Assembly (NCBI GenBank): GCA_036501535.1
Contig: DASYAE010000035.1
Span: 1-50,704 of the forward strand
Length of the DNA: 50,704 nt
DNA from: DASYAE01 sp036501535
GTDB lineage: Bacteria; Actinomycetota; Actinomycetes; Streptomycetales; Catenulisporaceae
Reading direction: 5' to 3'
The translations under genes and the position numbers were made by a program. Shown here piece after piece: positions 1 through 7,702 of the stretch (the first letter of the stretch is position 1; each line of letters opens with the position of its first letter). A model generated the notes under the pieces. That model saw nothing but the letters and a program-made list of their open reading frames with translations. It made no database searches and was not told the DNA's origin.

Positions 1-2
1 CC

Positions 3-218
3 CGGCTCGCCGTGCCGACGCTCGTCGTGCGCAGCAGCGAGGATCCCGTGGTGCCGCCCGGCCAGAGCGAGCGACTGTGGCAGGCGCTTCCAACCGACCG
101 GCGCGAGCGGCTGGATGTCGCCGACAGCTACCACGTCGTACCGCTGGACAACGACGCGCCGGAGCTGTTCCGGCGCAGCATCGAGTTCGTCCGCACCCAC
201 GCCCTCGTGAAGTCCTGA
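3..218 (+). CDS. alpha/beta hydrolase, C-terminal part (5' end outside window)
   Basis: The open frame runs in from the left edge and stops at 218. The visible 70 or so residues read like the end of an alpha/beta-hydrolase fold: a beta strand (PTLVV), then the acid-loop pattern SSEDPVVPP where the second acidic residue would be the catalytic Asp, then a strand ending in DSYHVVPLDND where the His would complete the triad. This arrangement is typical of carboxylesterase/lipase-like hydrolases. The nucleophile elbow lies upstream and cannot be seen. The next gene, an ABC permease, starts 43 bases downstream on the same strand, so the hydrolase may belong to the same uptake and catabolism operon. 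Substrate cannot be told. Confidence 0.7.
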   Translation, partial: RLAVPTLVVRSSEDPVVPPGQSERLWQALPTDRRERLDVADSYHVVPLDNDAPELFRRSIEFVRTHALVKS

Positions 219-261
219 ACCGACCCGAGCCGACGCAGTCTCAACCAAGGAGTCGGAACCG

Positions 262-1119
262 ATGACCGATGTCGCCGCCGGTCCCGCCGTCGACGAGGGC
301 GTGACCTCGCCGGCGTCCGGACCCGGCAGGAGCGCCCAGACCCGTCGCGGCAGGAGGAAGGGGCTGCTGAGCAGGTACTGGACCGGCCTCGTCGGGCTGA
401 TCGCGGTCCTCGTGTTCCTCGGCGCCTGGCAGTGGGCGGCCGAGACGAACGCGATCAACCCGCTGTTCACCAGCTCGCCGTCGCGGATCTGGAAGGCGCT
501 GGCCAACCTGGTCGCGACGGGGCAGTTGTGGCCCAACATCTGGATCAGCGGCCAGGAGTTCCTGATCGGCTTCGGCCTGTCCATCGTGGTCGCCATCCCG
601 CTGGGCATCCTCATCGGGTGGTACCGGCCGGTCGAGGCGGTCTTCAACCCGTTCGTGTCGTTCCTGAACTCGGTGCCGAGGATCGCGCTGCTGCCGCTGC
701 TGATCATCTGGGTCGGCATCGGCATCGAGCTGAAGATCGCCATCGTGTTCCTCAGCGCCGTCGTCGCGATCCTGATCAACACGATCACCGGCATCAAGGC
801 GCTCGATCCGCAGCTGATCACGATGGCGCGGTCGTTCGAGGCGAGCGACTTCAAGATCTTCCGGCAGATCGCGCTGCCCGGCTCGGTGCCCTACATCCTC
901 AGCGGCATCCGGCTCGGCCTTGGGCACGCGCTGGTCGGTGTGGTCGTCGGTGAGCTGTATGCGGCCAACAGCGGCGTCGGCCACCTGATCGCCGTGGCGG
1001 GCAACACGTTCCAGATCGACCTGGTGTTCGCGGGTGTCGTGATCATCGCGGTGTTCGGCCTGATCTTCACCTGGCTGTTGGGCAGGCTCGAACAGCACTT
1101 CCAGTCGTGGCGGCAGTAG
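262..1119 (+). CDS. ABC transporter permease, SsuC/TauC type
   Basis: A 285-residue inner-membrane protein with about six hydrophobic segments, the first near residues 35-57 after a basic N-terminus. The binding-protein-dependent transport signature lies around residues 188-235 (ARSFEASD...IALPGSVPYILSGIRLGLG), the coupling helix that contacts the ATPase. Length and pattern match permeases of the nitrate/taurine/alkanesulfonate/riboflavin class. The start is preceded by AAGGAG about nine bases upstream. The partner ATPase begins 16 bases after the stop. The periplasmic binding protein is not in the window and may be upstream of it. The substrate is therefore open: sulfonates, pyrimidine precursors and aromatic acids are all carried by this class. 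Confidence 0.85.
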   Translation: MTDVAAGPAVDEGVTSPASGPGRSAQTRRGRRKGLLSRYWTGLVGLIAVLVFLGAWQWAAETNAINPLFTSSPSRIWKALANLVATGQLWPNIWISGQEFLIGFGLSIVVAIPLGILIGWYRPVEAVFNPFVSFLNSVPRIALLPLLIIWVGIGIELKIAIVFLSAVVAILINTITGIKALDPQLITMARSFEASDFKIFRQIALPGSVPYILSGIRLGLGHALVGVVVGELYAANSGVGHLIAVAGNTFQIDLVFAGVVIIAVFGLIFTWLLGRLEQHFQSWRQ

Positions 1120-1135
1120 TCGTGAGAGGAACCGC

Positions 1136-1996
1136 GTGATGAGCAGGAGCAAGGCGCCCGCGCGACCGGCGGCGACGGCGACGCGTGGCGCGACCGTCGC
1201 CATCAAGGACGTGTGCGTCGAGTACGACACCGCCCGGTCCGGCGTGCAGGAGGCGCTCAAGGACATCAACCTGACCCTCGGCAGCGGCGAGTTCGTCTGC
1301 GTCGTCGGCACGAGCGGCTGCGGCAAGACCACGCTGCTCAAGGCCATCGACGGCCTGGTGCCGACCACCTCCGGCTCGATCGAGCTGGACGGCAGGCTGA
1401 TCACCAAGCCGGACCGGACCCGCAGCGTGGTCTTCCAGAGCGCGTCGCTGCTGCCGTGGCGCACCGTCGAGGACAACGTCCGGTTCGGGCTGGAGATGCA
1501 CGGCCGGCACCGCACTCCCGAAGCCCGCCGGCACGTCCGCGACCTGATCGAGCTGGTCGGGCTCGGCGGCTTCGAGTCGTCCTATCCCGGTGAGCTGTCC
1601 GGCGGCATGCAGCAGCGGGTCAACCTGGCCCGGGCGCTGGCCGTCGATCCGGAGCTGCTGCTGCTCGACGAGCCGTTCGCCGCGCTCGACGCGCAGACCA
1701 GGGAGATCATGCAGGGCGAGCTGCTGAAGATCTGGGAGGCGACGCACAAGACGGCGCTGTTCATCACGCACCAGATCGACGAGGCCGTCTACCTGGCCGA
1801 CCGGGTCGTGGTGATGACGGCACGGCCGGGCCGTATCCGCGACGTCATCACCGTCGACATCCCCCGGCCGCGCCCGCTGCAGATCAAGCGCGACCCGCAT
1901 TTCGTCGAGTACGTGGACCGGGTGTGGAACCTGATCGAGGAAGAGGGCCGGCTGGCGGCCCGGCGCGAGCACGGCGTCCTGCGGGACTCCGGCTGA
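1136..1996 (+). CDS. ABC transporter ATP-binding protein, SsuB/TauB type
   Basis: A 286-residue ATPase with Walker A GTSGCGKTT (residues 58-66), an LSGGMQQR signature and Walker B LLLLDEPFAALD followed by the H-loop (FITHQIDEAVYLADRV). This is the nitrate/sulfonate/taurine importer subclass and it would power the permease encoded just upstream. The start is GTG at 1136 directly followed by an ATG codon at 1139. A GAGAGGA motif at about 1123-1129 suits either, and the first few residues are not informative. The gene ends 80 bases from the convergent GntR gene. Confidence in function is high; the substrate is not determined. Confidence 0.88.
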   Translation: MMSRSKAPARPAATATRGATVAIKDVCVEYDTARSGVQEALKDINLTLGSGEFVCVVGTSGCGKTTLLKAIDGLVPTTSGSIELDGRLITKPDRTRSVVFQSASLLPWRTVEDNVRFGLEMHGRHRTPEARRHVRDLIELVGLGGFESSYPGELSGGMQQRVNLARALAVDPELLLLDEPFAALDAQTREIMQGELLKIWEATHKTALFITHQIDEAVYLADRVVVMTARPGRIRDVITVDIPRPRPLQIKRDPHFVEYVDRVWNLIEEEGRLAARREHGVLRDSG

Positions 1997-2076
1997 CGCG
2001 GGGCCGCGCGCCGACTGCGCCGACAGCGCCGACCAAGCCGCCGCCGATCCCGGTGCGGCGGCCGCGCCGGTCGCCG

Positions 2077-2796
2077 TCAGCGGTGCAGCAGCATCCGGAT
2101 GCGCAGCTCCGCGAGGTGGCGCATGTGGTCGCCGGCCAGCCGTTCCGCCGTCTCGGCGTCGCCGTTGCTGATCGCGTCGGCCAGCGCGATGTGCTCGCCG
2201 ATCGACTCCTCCACGCGGCCGGGCAGGCCGAGCGTCGGATCGGGGAAGCGGCGCGCCGCGTTGTGGATCTGGGACAGCGCCCGGGTCAGGTACCGGTTGC
2301 CGGCCGCCTCGAGGATCACCGTGTGGAAGTCGAAGTTGAGCTTCGAGAGCTCCTGGGCCTTTCCCTGCGCCCCGAGGTCCTTCATCCTCGGGATCAGCTG
2401 GGAGAAGGCCTCCAGGCACTGCTGGGCGCCGCGCCGCGCGGCCAGCTTCGCGGCCAGCATCTCCAGCGTCTCGCGCATGACGTAGAGCTCGACGACGTCC
2501 TCGGTCGTCATCTGGGCGACGACGGCGCCCTGATTGGCGTTGATCGACACCAGCCCCTCGGACGCGAGGATGCGGAACGCGTCCCGGACCGGCGTGCGGC
2601 TGACGTTCATCTCGCGGGCGACCTCGGCCTCGCGCAGCCAGGTGCCCGGCGTGAGCGCGCCGTCGAGGATCGCCTCGCGCAGTGCGGCCGCGACCGCCTC
2701 GGGCATGCTGCCGCGCGAGGGAGCGGGTCCCTTGGCGGGCAGGCTGAACCGCGCCGGCGCGGCCGCGGTGTCCTGGGCGGGTCGGGGAGAGCTCAT
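2077..2796 (-). CDS. GntR-family regulator, FCD subfamily
   Basis: A 239-residue protein. The N-terminal winged helix (about residues 28-90) carries the GntR pattern LREAILDGALTPGTWLREAEVAREMNVSRTPVRDAF. The all-alpha FCD ligand domain follows and contains the usual metal/ligand residues (the FDFHTVILEAAGN motif and the late IALADAISNGDAE...HMRH helix). FCD proteins usually repress catabolic genes and bind a small organic acid. The ATG at 2796 is chosen because it has a purine-rich GAGGACGAGG upstream and begins just before the conserved domain; the frame is open further to 2928 but would cross operator-like DNA. It is divergent from the ThDP enzyme gene, which it probably controls together with itself. 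Confidence 0.85.
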   Translation of the reverse strand: MSSPRPAQDTAAAPARFSLPAKGPAPSRGSMPEAVAAALREAILDGALTPGTWLREAEVAREMNVSRTPVRDAFRILASEGLVSINANQGAVVAQMTTEDVVELYVMRETLEMLAAKLAARRGAQQCLEAFSQLIPRMKDLGAQGKAQELSKLNFDFHTVILEAAGNRYLTRALSQIHNAARRFPDPTLGLPGRVEESIGEHIALADAISNGDAETAERLAGDHMRHLAELRIRMLLHR

Positions 2797-2840
2797 CGCA
2801 CCTCGTCCTCGGTCGGGGAACTGGATCGGGTTCTGCCGGT

Positions 2841-2855
2841 AATCGTATACAGGTT
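2841..2855. promoter_or_regulatory. possible GntR/FCD operator half-site region
   Basis: AATCGTATACAGGTT surrounds a GTATAC palindrome (2845-2850). It resembles the TNGTATACNA-type sites bound by FCD regulators and lies 45 bases upstream of the GntR start, where autoregulation would act. Only partial dyad symmetry is seen. Confidence 0.4.
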
Positions 2856-2919
2856 GGACACCGTAGGAAATCGGGCTGTCCGAAATCAGTTGTGTCTTCG
2901 CACGTCGCGTCCTTGGCCG

Positions 2920-2949
2920 TTGACACAAACGCGTGGTGGGTGCGACTAG
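2920..2949 (+). promoter_or_regulatory. putative promoter of the ThDP enzyme gene
   Basis: A TTGACA box at 2920-2925 is followed after 18 bases by GACTAG (2944-2949). The spacing fits a housekeeping sigma promoter, though the -10 match is weak. It would place the transcription start near 2955, just before the inverted repeat at 2966-2988. Confidence 0.4.
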
Positions 2950-2965
2950 GCAAGCGACGGCCAGG

Positions 2966-2988
2966 ATTGTATGCTATCTCCATACAAT
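2966..2988. promoter_or_regulatory. inverted repeat ATTGTATG-N7-CATACAAT, likely GntR operator
   Basis: Perfect 8-base arms (2966-2973 and 2981-2988) are separated by seven bases in otherwise GC-rich DNA, 40 bases before the ThDP enzyme start. The arms share the TGTAT/ATACA core with the site at 2841-2855. An operator for the adjacent GntR protein is the simplest reading. Confidence 0.6.
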
Positions 2989-3027
2989 TGCGGCGGCCGC
3001 GCGGCATGATCAGAGAGGACCGACCGT

Positions 3028-4680
3028 ATGAAGGTGTACGAAGCCCTGGCTCGAGCGTTCGTCGCGGAGGGCACCAGCGCCGTCTTCGGGATGATGGGCG
3101 ACGCGAACATGTACTGGATGAACGAGCTGGACAAGCTCGGCGTCCGGCAGTTCGAGGTGCGGCACGAGGGCGGCGGTCTCGCGATGGCCGACGGCTGGGC
3201 GCGCACCGACGGCAATCCGGGCGTCTGCACGACGACGAGCGGTCCCGGTGTCGCCCAGCTGGCCACGACGCTGCTCGTCGCGGCCCGCGCCCGCACCCCG
3301 ATGGTCGCGTTCGTCGGCGAGGCCCCCGCCGGGGACGACTCCTATGTGCAGCGGCTGGACCAGAAGCGCTTCGCCGAGGCGTGCGAGGCCGGGTTCGTCC
3401 ACCTGAGCAAGCCGGACATCGCCTTCGAGGCGGTGCAGACCGCGTTCTACCGTGCGCGCACCGAGTCACGGCCGATCCTGCTGTCCGCGCCGATGAACAT
3501 CCAGCAGCAGAGCATCGACGACGAGGAGTACGTGACCTCGGCCGAACTGCTGGCGCACTCGGCGCCGGTGTTCCCGAATCCCGCGTCGATCGCGGCCGCC
3601 GCCGACATCGTCGCCGAAGCCGAGCGTCCGGTGATCATCGTCGGCCGCGGCGCTATGCGGTCCGGTGCCGGCGACGCGATCCTGCGGCTGGCCGAGAACA
3701 CCGGCGCGCTGATCGCGACGACGCTGATGGCCAAGACGTGGCTGTCCGACCAGGACGAGTTCCACGTCGGCATCTCCGGCCTGTACTCGACGAAGACGGC
3801 GATGGAGCTCTTCCAGGAGGCCGACTGCGTCATCGCGGTAGGCGCCGGGCTGAACAAGTACACCACCGAGCACGGCTACCTCTACCCGGGCGCGCGGTTC
3901 GTCCAGATCGACACCAAGCCGCACGTCGTGATGGGCGACGGGCGCTCCGCCGACGTGTTCGTGCAGGCCGACGCCACGCTGGGGGTGCAGGAACTGCACC
4001 GGGCGCTGACCGACCGGGGCGTGCGCCGCACCGGTTACCGGACGCCCGAGGTGAAGGAGCGGCTGACCACCGCGTTCGAGGACAACCAGGAATACGAGCT
4101 CGAGCCGGACACGATCGACCCGCGCGACCTGTGCCGCATCCTGGACGAGCGGATCCCGCCCGAGATCGGCCTGATCATCGGCGGAGGCCAGAACATCTGC
4201 TTCTCCACGATACTGATGACGCGCCGGCGCAGGATGCTGCTGGCCAACCAGCACTTCGGCTGCATCGGCCAGGGCCTGACCACCGCCATCGGCGCCATGG
4301 TCGCCACCGAGGACAAGCCGGCCTTCCTGCTCGAGGGCGACGCGGGCTTCATGATGCACCTGCCCGAGTTCGAGACGGCCGTGCGCTACGGGCTCCCGAT
4401 CCTGGTCGTGCTGTTCAACGACCAGCTGCTCGGCGCCGAGTACCACAAGGCCGTGGCCAAGGGGCTCAACGCCGACCTGGCCCGCATCACGACACCGGAC
4501 ATGGGCGCCGTCGGCCGGGCGCTGGGCGGCCGCGGCACCCTGGTGACCGACCTGGACAGGCTGCGCAGCGCGATCGACGAGTACATCGCCGACCCGGCCC
4601 CGACGATCATCGACGCCCGCATCTCGACGTCCGTGATCAGCATTCCCTACCGCAGGCTGCACTTCGGCCAGGACGCCTGA
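3028..4680 (+). CDS. thiamine diphosphate-dependent enzyme, acetolactate synthase-like
   Basis: A 550-residue ThDP enzyme with the three-domain layout of the acetohydroxyacid synthase / benzoylformate decarboxylase superfamily. The pyrimidine-binding domain has the activating glutamate in VRHEGGG (Glu47) and the TTSGPGVAQL loop. The central domain follows. The C-terminal cofactor domain has the ThDP/Mg motif GDAGFMMHLPE...LFND (about residues 437-465). The exact reaction (decarboxylase, carboligase or acetyltransferase) cannot be read from these motifs. A small regulatory subunit, as in true AHAS, is absent, which argues against branched-chain amino acid synthesis. The divergent GntR gene and the nearby ABC importer suggest catabolism of an imported 2-oxo acid or a precursor of one. 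ATG start, with AGAGGA just upstream. Confidence 0.8.
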   Translation: MKVYEALARAFVAEGTSAVFGMMGDANMYWMNELDKLGVRQFEVRHEGGGLAMADGWARTDGNPGVCTTTSGPGVAQLATTLLVAARARTPMVAFVGEAPAGDDSYVQRLDQKRFAEACEAGFVHLSKPDIAFEAVQTAFYRARTESRPILLSAPMNIQQQSIDDEEYVTSAELLAHSAPVFPNPASIAAAADIVAEAERPVIIVGRGAMRSGAGDAILRLAENTGALIATTLMAKTWLSDQDEFHVGISGLYSTKTAMELFQEADCVIAVGAGLNKYTTEHGYLYPGARFVQIDTKPHVVMGDGRSADVFVQADATLGVQELHRALTDRGVRRTGYRTPEVKERLTTAFEDNQEYELEPDTIDPRDLCRILDERIPPEIGLIIGGGQNICFSTILMTRRRRMLLANQHFGCIGQGLTTAIGAMVATEDKPAFLLEGDAGFMMHLPEFETAVRYGLPILVVLFNDQLLGAEYHKAVAKGLNADLARITTPDMGAVGRALGGRGTLVTDLDRLRSAIDEYIADPAPTIIDARISTSVISIPYRRLHFGQDA

Positions 4681-4698
4681 CCGTCACCGGGCAGATCC

Positions 4699-4730
4699 TC
4701 CGGGACGCGCAGTCGGCCGCGCGTCCCGGA
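4699..4730. terminator. strong hairpin after the ThDP enzyme gene
   Basis: A perfect 12-base stem (TCCGGGACGCGC at 4699-4710 pairing with 4719-4730) encloses an eight-base loop, starting 19 bases after the stop. There is no T-run, as is common for actinobacterial terminators. It sits between two convergent genes and could serve both. Confidence 0.65.
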
Positions 4731-4785
4731 TCCCCGCGTGTCGGGGCCGGTGATACGCGTGCGCTGCTGAGTTCGCGCGTTGGGG

Positions 4786-5955
4786 TCAGGAACGAAGGGT
4801 GCGCAGGCCGGCGCGGATTTCGCCGACCAGGATCTCGGGCTGTTCCAGGGCCGCGAAGTGCCCGCCCTTGCCGGCCTCGCCGTAGTGGATCAGATTGCTG
4901 TAGGTCTCTTCGATCCAGCTTCGCGGCAGGCGCGGGATGTCCCTCGGGAAGACGGTCACCGCGACCGGAAGCGTCAGCCTCGGGCCGGCGAAGGTGGCCG
5001 ATCTGTTCTCCCAGTAGATGCGGCCGGACGACGCCGCGCTGTTTGTGAACCAGTAGAGGGATATCGCGTCGAGCATGTCGTCCCTGCTCAGGGCGTCCTC
5101 GGCCAGCCCGTGGTTGTCGGTCTTGGACTGGAACTTCTCGTAGATCCAGGCCGCCTGGCCGGCGGGGGAGTCCGCCAGGGCGAATCCGACGGTCTCCGGT
5201 TTCGTGCCCTGAAGGTGGTTGGACCCACCGAGATCGCCGGTGTAGAGGGCGAGGGACGCCACGGCGTTGCGCTGTTCGGGCGACAAGGTGTCGGGTATCT
5301 GTGCGGGAAAGGCGTACTGGGTGTTGAGATGAATTCCGAGAAGCCCCTCAGGTTGTATGGCCCCGAGGGCGGTGGTGACGACGGCACCCCAATCACCGCC
5401 TTGCGCGGCCCATCGCGCGTAGCCAAGACGCTTCATCAGCTCCGCCCACGCGCTTGCGATGCGCGACACAGTCCACCCGGTCCGCGTGGGCTTCTGGGAG
5501 AACCCGAACCCGGGCAGCGACGGGACGACGACGTCGAATGAATCGGCGGCATCGCCTCCGAACGAGATCGGATCGGTCAGCGGGCCGATCAGCTTGAGGA
5601 ACTCGAGGATCGAGCCCGGCCATCCGTGCGTGAGTATCAGCGGCATCGCGTTGGGATTCCTGGACCTGACGTGGATGAAGTGGATGTCCAGCCCGTCGAT
5701 CTCGGTCAGGAACTGGGGGAAGCGATTGAGCCCGGACTCCAAGCGCCGCCAGTCGTAGCCGCGCTGCCAGTGGTCGACCAGAGATCTGGTGTTCTCCACG
5801 CGAACCCCTTGCGACCAGTCGCCCACCGTTTCCGGATCCGGCCACCGCGTTCTGGCCAGTCGCTGCTTCACGTCGTCGATCTGCGCATCCGAGATCGAGA
5901 CGGTGAACGGGCGCACAAGGCTCGAGGTCGAGGTCGGGGGCGTCGGTGAGGTCAT
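4786..5955 (-). CDS. epoxide hydrolase (EPHX1/EphA-like, with N-terminal cap segment)
   Basis: A 389-residue soluble alpha/beta-hydrolase. The N-terminal segment (about residues 15-110: FTVSISDAQIDDVKQRLARTRWP...) is the epoxide hydrolase N-terminal domain. The oxyanion-hole motif HGWPGS follows, then the nucleophile Asp in GGDWG. The C-terminal GKGGHFAALEQPE carries the catalytic His, and the FPRDIP segment is in the usual acid region. It would open epoxides to vicinal diols through a covalent ester intermediate. The start at 5955 has AGAAGAGGG upstream; a frame extension to 5985 would run into the palindromic operators. The gene is divergent from a TetR regulator and almost certainly controlled by it. 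Confidence 0.85.
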   Translation of the reverse strand: MTSPTPPTSTSSLVRPFTVSISDAQIDDVKQRLARTRWPDPETVGDWSQGVRVENTRSLVDHWQRGYDWRRLESGLNRFPQFLTEIDGLDIHFIHVRSRNPNAMPLILTHGWPGSILEFLKLIGPLTDPISFGGDAADSFDVVVPSLPGFGFSQKPTRTGWTVSRIASAWAELMKRLGYARWAAQGGDWGAVVTTALGAIQPEGLLGIHLNTQYAFPAQIPDTLSPEQRNAVASLALYTGDLGGSNHLQGTKPETVGFALADSPAGQAAWIYEKFQSKTDNHGLAEDALSRDDMLDAISLYWFTNSAASSGRIYWENRSATFAGPRLTLPVAVTVFPRDIPRLPRSWIEETYSNLIHYGEAGKGGHFAALEQPEILVGEIRAGLRTLRS

Positions 5956-6000
5956 TGCCCTCTTCTTTCGTGAGCTGCGAAGCACGGCGCAACTTTTCGT

Positions 6001-6016
6001 TGCACACCGGTGTGCA
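6001..6016. promoter_or_regulatory. TetR operator copy 1 (perfect 16-base palindrome)
   Basis: TGCACACCGGTGTGCA is a perfect palindrome in the 99-base gap between the epoxide hydrolase and TetR genes. Its centre lies 27 bases from that of the second copy. Confidence 0.75.
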
Positions 6017-6023
6017 GCCTACT

Positions 6024-6047
6024 TTGTTGCACACCGGTGTGCAACAA
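6024..6047. promoter_or_regulatory. TetR operator copy 2 (perfect 24-base palindrome)
   Basis: The same 16-base core (6028-6043) is extended on both sides by TTGT/ACAA to give a perfect 24-base dyad ending eight bases before the TetR start codon. Binding here would block both divergent promoters. Confidence 0.8.
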
Positions 6048-6054
6048 TGGCGTC

Positions 6055-6654
6055 GTGCCCACCGAGTCCTCTCGCGCGCGCGCGACGAACGAGACACGCG
6101 ATCGCATCCTCGACGTCGCCCTCGCCGTGCTGGGAGAGAACCCCGACGCCGGAATGGGCGACATCGCCTCCGCCGCCGGCGTCGTGCGTCGCACGGTCTA
6201 CGGCCATTTCCCCTCGCGCCTCGACCTGGTTCGCACACTGACGGAACGGGCCGTCACCGAGATGACAGCCGTGCTCACCGAAGTCAACGCCTCCGACGCA
6301 GCGGCGGACGCGGCGTGGGTCGGATTCATCGCCCGCCTCTGGCCGGTGGCGTACCGGTACCGAGTGCTGTTGGCGCTGCGCCGCGGCGAGTACGGCGAAA
6401 CGATCCACGGCCTGCTCGGGCCAGTCGATGAGCTCCTGGCCGACCTCGTGAAACGGGGCCAGGACAGCGGCGTGTTCGCACAGCACCTGCCGGCAGGCAT
6501 GCTGAGCCAGGTCGCCTACGGCGTCGTGTTCGCCATCGCGGACACCGACCTGTCGAACGGGACCCCCGGCGCCCGAGCAGCGACGATCACGAGCCTGCTG
6601 ATGCTGGGAGTCCCCGAGACGCGCGCCATCGCCCTCGTGGGCGACCAGCCCTGA
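6055..6654 (+). CDS. TetR-family transcriptional regulator
   Basis: A 199-residue protein with an N-terminal TetR helix-turn-helix (about residues 11-60: ETRDRILDVALAVLGE...MGDIASAAGVVRRTVYGHFPSRLDLV) and an all-helical ligand and dimer domain with no recognisable ligand class. The GTG at 6055 is chosen because upstream codons of the open frame are made of the palindromic operator itself. There is no clear ribosome binding site, so the message could be leaderless. It is divergent from the epoxide hydrolase and most likely represses it and itself through the two palindromes in between. Confidence 0.85.
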   Translation: MPTESSRARATNETRDRILDVALAVLGENPDAGMGDIASAAGVVRRTVYGHFPSRLDLVRTLTERAVTEMTAVLTEVNASDAAADAAWVGFIARLWPVAYRYRVLLALRRGEYGETIHGLLGPVDELLADLVKRGQDSGVFAQHLPAGMLSQVAYGVVFAIADTDLSNGTPGARAATITSLLMLGVPETRAIALVGDQP

Positions 6655-6692
6655 CCCGCAGCACTCGAGCGCAGCCGCGCATTCAGCCTTGG

Positions 6693-7571
6693 CTACACCC
6701 CTGTCCGATCGCTCGCCGCCGCGCGCAGGTCGAGGATCTGTTGCGCGATGTCGTGGGCGGCTTCGTCCACCTCCTTGTCCACGTGGACGAACAGGGCCTC
6801 GGCCTCGGCCGCGGGCCAGTCGGCGGGCAGGTGGGCCGGAGGCAGGCGCGGGTCGGCGCGGATGACCTGCAGCCAGTCGCAGGCGAGCAGGAGTTTGACG
6901 GCGAGCGTATCGCCGCGGCGCGGGGGAGTGTCCGGGTCCTGCCACCGGATGAGGAAACTGCGATAGCGCGCGGCGACGGCGTCGACGTCCCAGGTCTCCT
7001 GGACCATCTTGGCCACGTCGGTGCCGGGGACCGACTGCGCGTAGAACGCCTTCACGTGTGATTCGAGGCCGAGACTGCCGACGAGATCGGTGACGTCGAC
7101 CTTGCCGGGGGCGATCCACAGGCCGTTGAACAGGGGGCCGAAGCCGGCCCAGACCAGCTGGGAGCGCAGTTCGTGGCGCTGGCGCTGCCAGGACTCGGGC
7201 AGCGAGAAGCCGAGCAGGGTCCAGTGTCCGTCCCAGTCGCGGTTGACCGCGCCCTGGCGCCGGATGCGGTCCTCGCCGTCGTGCAGGATCCGTTCGGCCT
7301 GCGGGGTCAGGGCGAAGTACATGGCGCGGCCGCGGCGCTGGCGGGTGAGCATGCCGCGGTTGACCATGCGGGCCAGGGTGGAGCGCGCGGCGTGCTCGCC
7401 CACCCCGACGCGGGCGAAGACCTCGATGACGCTGGCCGCGGACACGGCGACGTTACGGCCCAGCACGTAGCGCCCGAGCATGTTGAGCATGAGCGTCTGG
7501 GGGCGGACCACGCCGTCCTCGGGTCCGTGCTCGCCGCCGTTGTTCTCCGGTTTCCTCTGCACGGCGGTCAC
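6693..7571 (-). CDS. PaaX-family transcriptional repressor
   Basis: About 292 residues. The N-terminal winged helix follows the PaaX pattern (RPQTLMLNMLGRYVLG... with VIEVFARVGVGEHAARSTLARMVNRGMLTRQRRGRAMYFALT). The central domain (NRDWDGHWTLLGFSLPES...) and the C-terminal PaaX domain (YRSFLIRWQDPDTPP...LLLACDWLQVIRADPRLPP) follow. PaaX proteins repress aromatic-acid degradation genes and are released by aryl-CoA thioesters. The start is uncertain: the frame is open to 7643, with an ATG at 7613 and a GTG at 7571; the GTG is used because it lies closest to the conserved domain. The gene is divergent from the operon starting at 7703, so an acyl-CoA made by the ligase of that operon is a plausible inducer. 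Confidence 0.85.
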   Translation of the reverse strand: MTAVQRKPENNGGEHGPEDGVVRPQTLMLNMLGRYVLGRNVAVSAASVIEVFARVGVGEHAARSTLARMVNRGMLTRQRRGRAMYFALTPQAERILHDGEDRIRRQGAVNRDWDGHWTLLGFSLPESWQRQRHELRSQLVWAGFGPLFNGLWIAPGKVDVTDLVGSLGLESHVKAFYAQSVPGTDVAKMVQETWDVDAVAARYRSFLIRWQDPDTPPRRGDTLAVKLLLACDWLQVIRADPRLPPAHLPADWPAAEAEALFVHVDKEVDEAAHDIAQQILDLRAAASDRTGV

Positions 7572-7660
7572 GATACCGGACCCGGGACGCGGGTAGTGCC
7601 TCGTCAGCGGCATTACTTGGCTAATCGTTGACGGCAGCAGCAACTCTGCCTAATGTTCTC

Positions 7661-7685
7661 CGCACCGGGCGGGCCGCCCGGTGCG
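7661..7685 (+). promoter_or_regulatory. 11-base-pair hairpin directly before the SDR ribosome binding site
   Basis: CGCACCGGGCG (7661-7671), loop GGC, CGCCCGGTGCG (7675-7685): a perfect 11-base stem with a three-base loop. It ends a few bases before the AGGGAGGAGG ribosome binding site (about 7686-7695) of the first operon gene. It lies in the 5' untranslated region and could act as an attenuator, a stability element or a protein site; the position argues against a terminator of an upstream gene, since that gene is divergent. Confidence 0.55.
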
Positions 7686-7702
7686 AGGGAGGAGGGTGCC
7701 TG

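Noticed and set aside
1067..3469. 800-codon open frame on the minus strand crossing several genes
   Set aside because: It runs antisense through the ABC ATPase and the ThDP enzyme gene; only the GntR segment in a different frame has domain structure.
5955..5985. Longer start for the epoxide hydrolase
   Set aside because: The extra ten residues are basic and unlike the family, while the internal ATG has a good ribosome binding site and lies clear of the operators.
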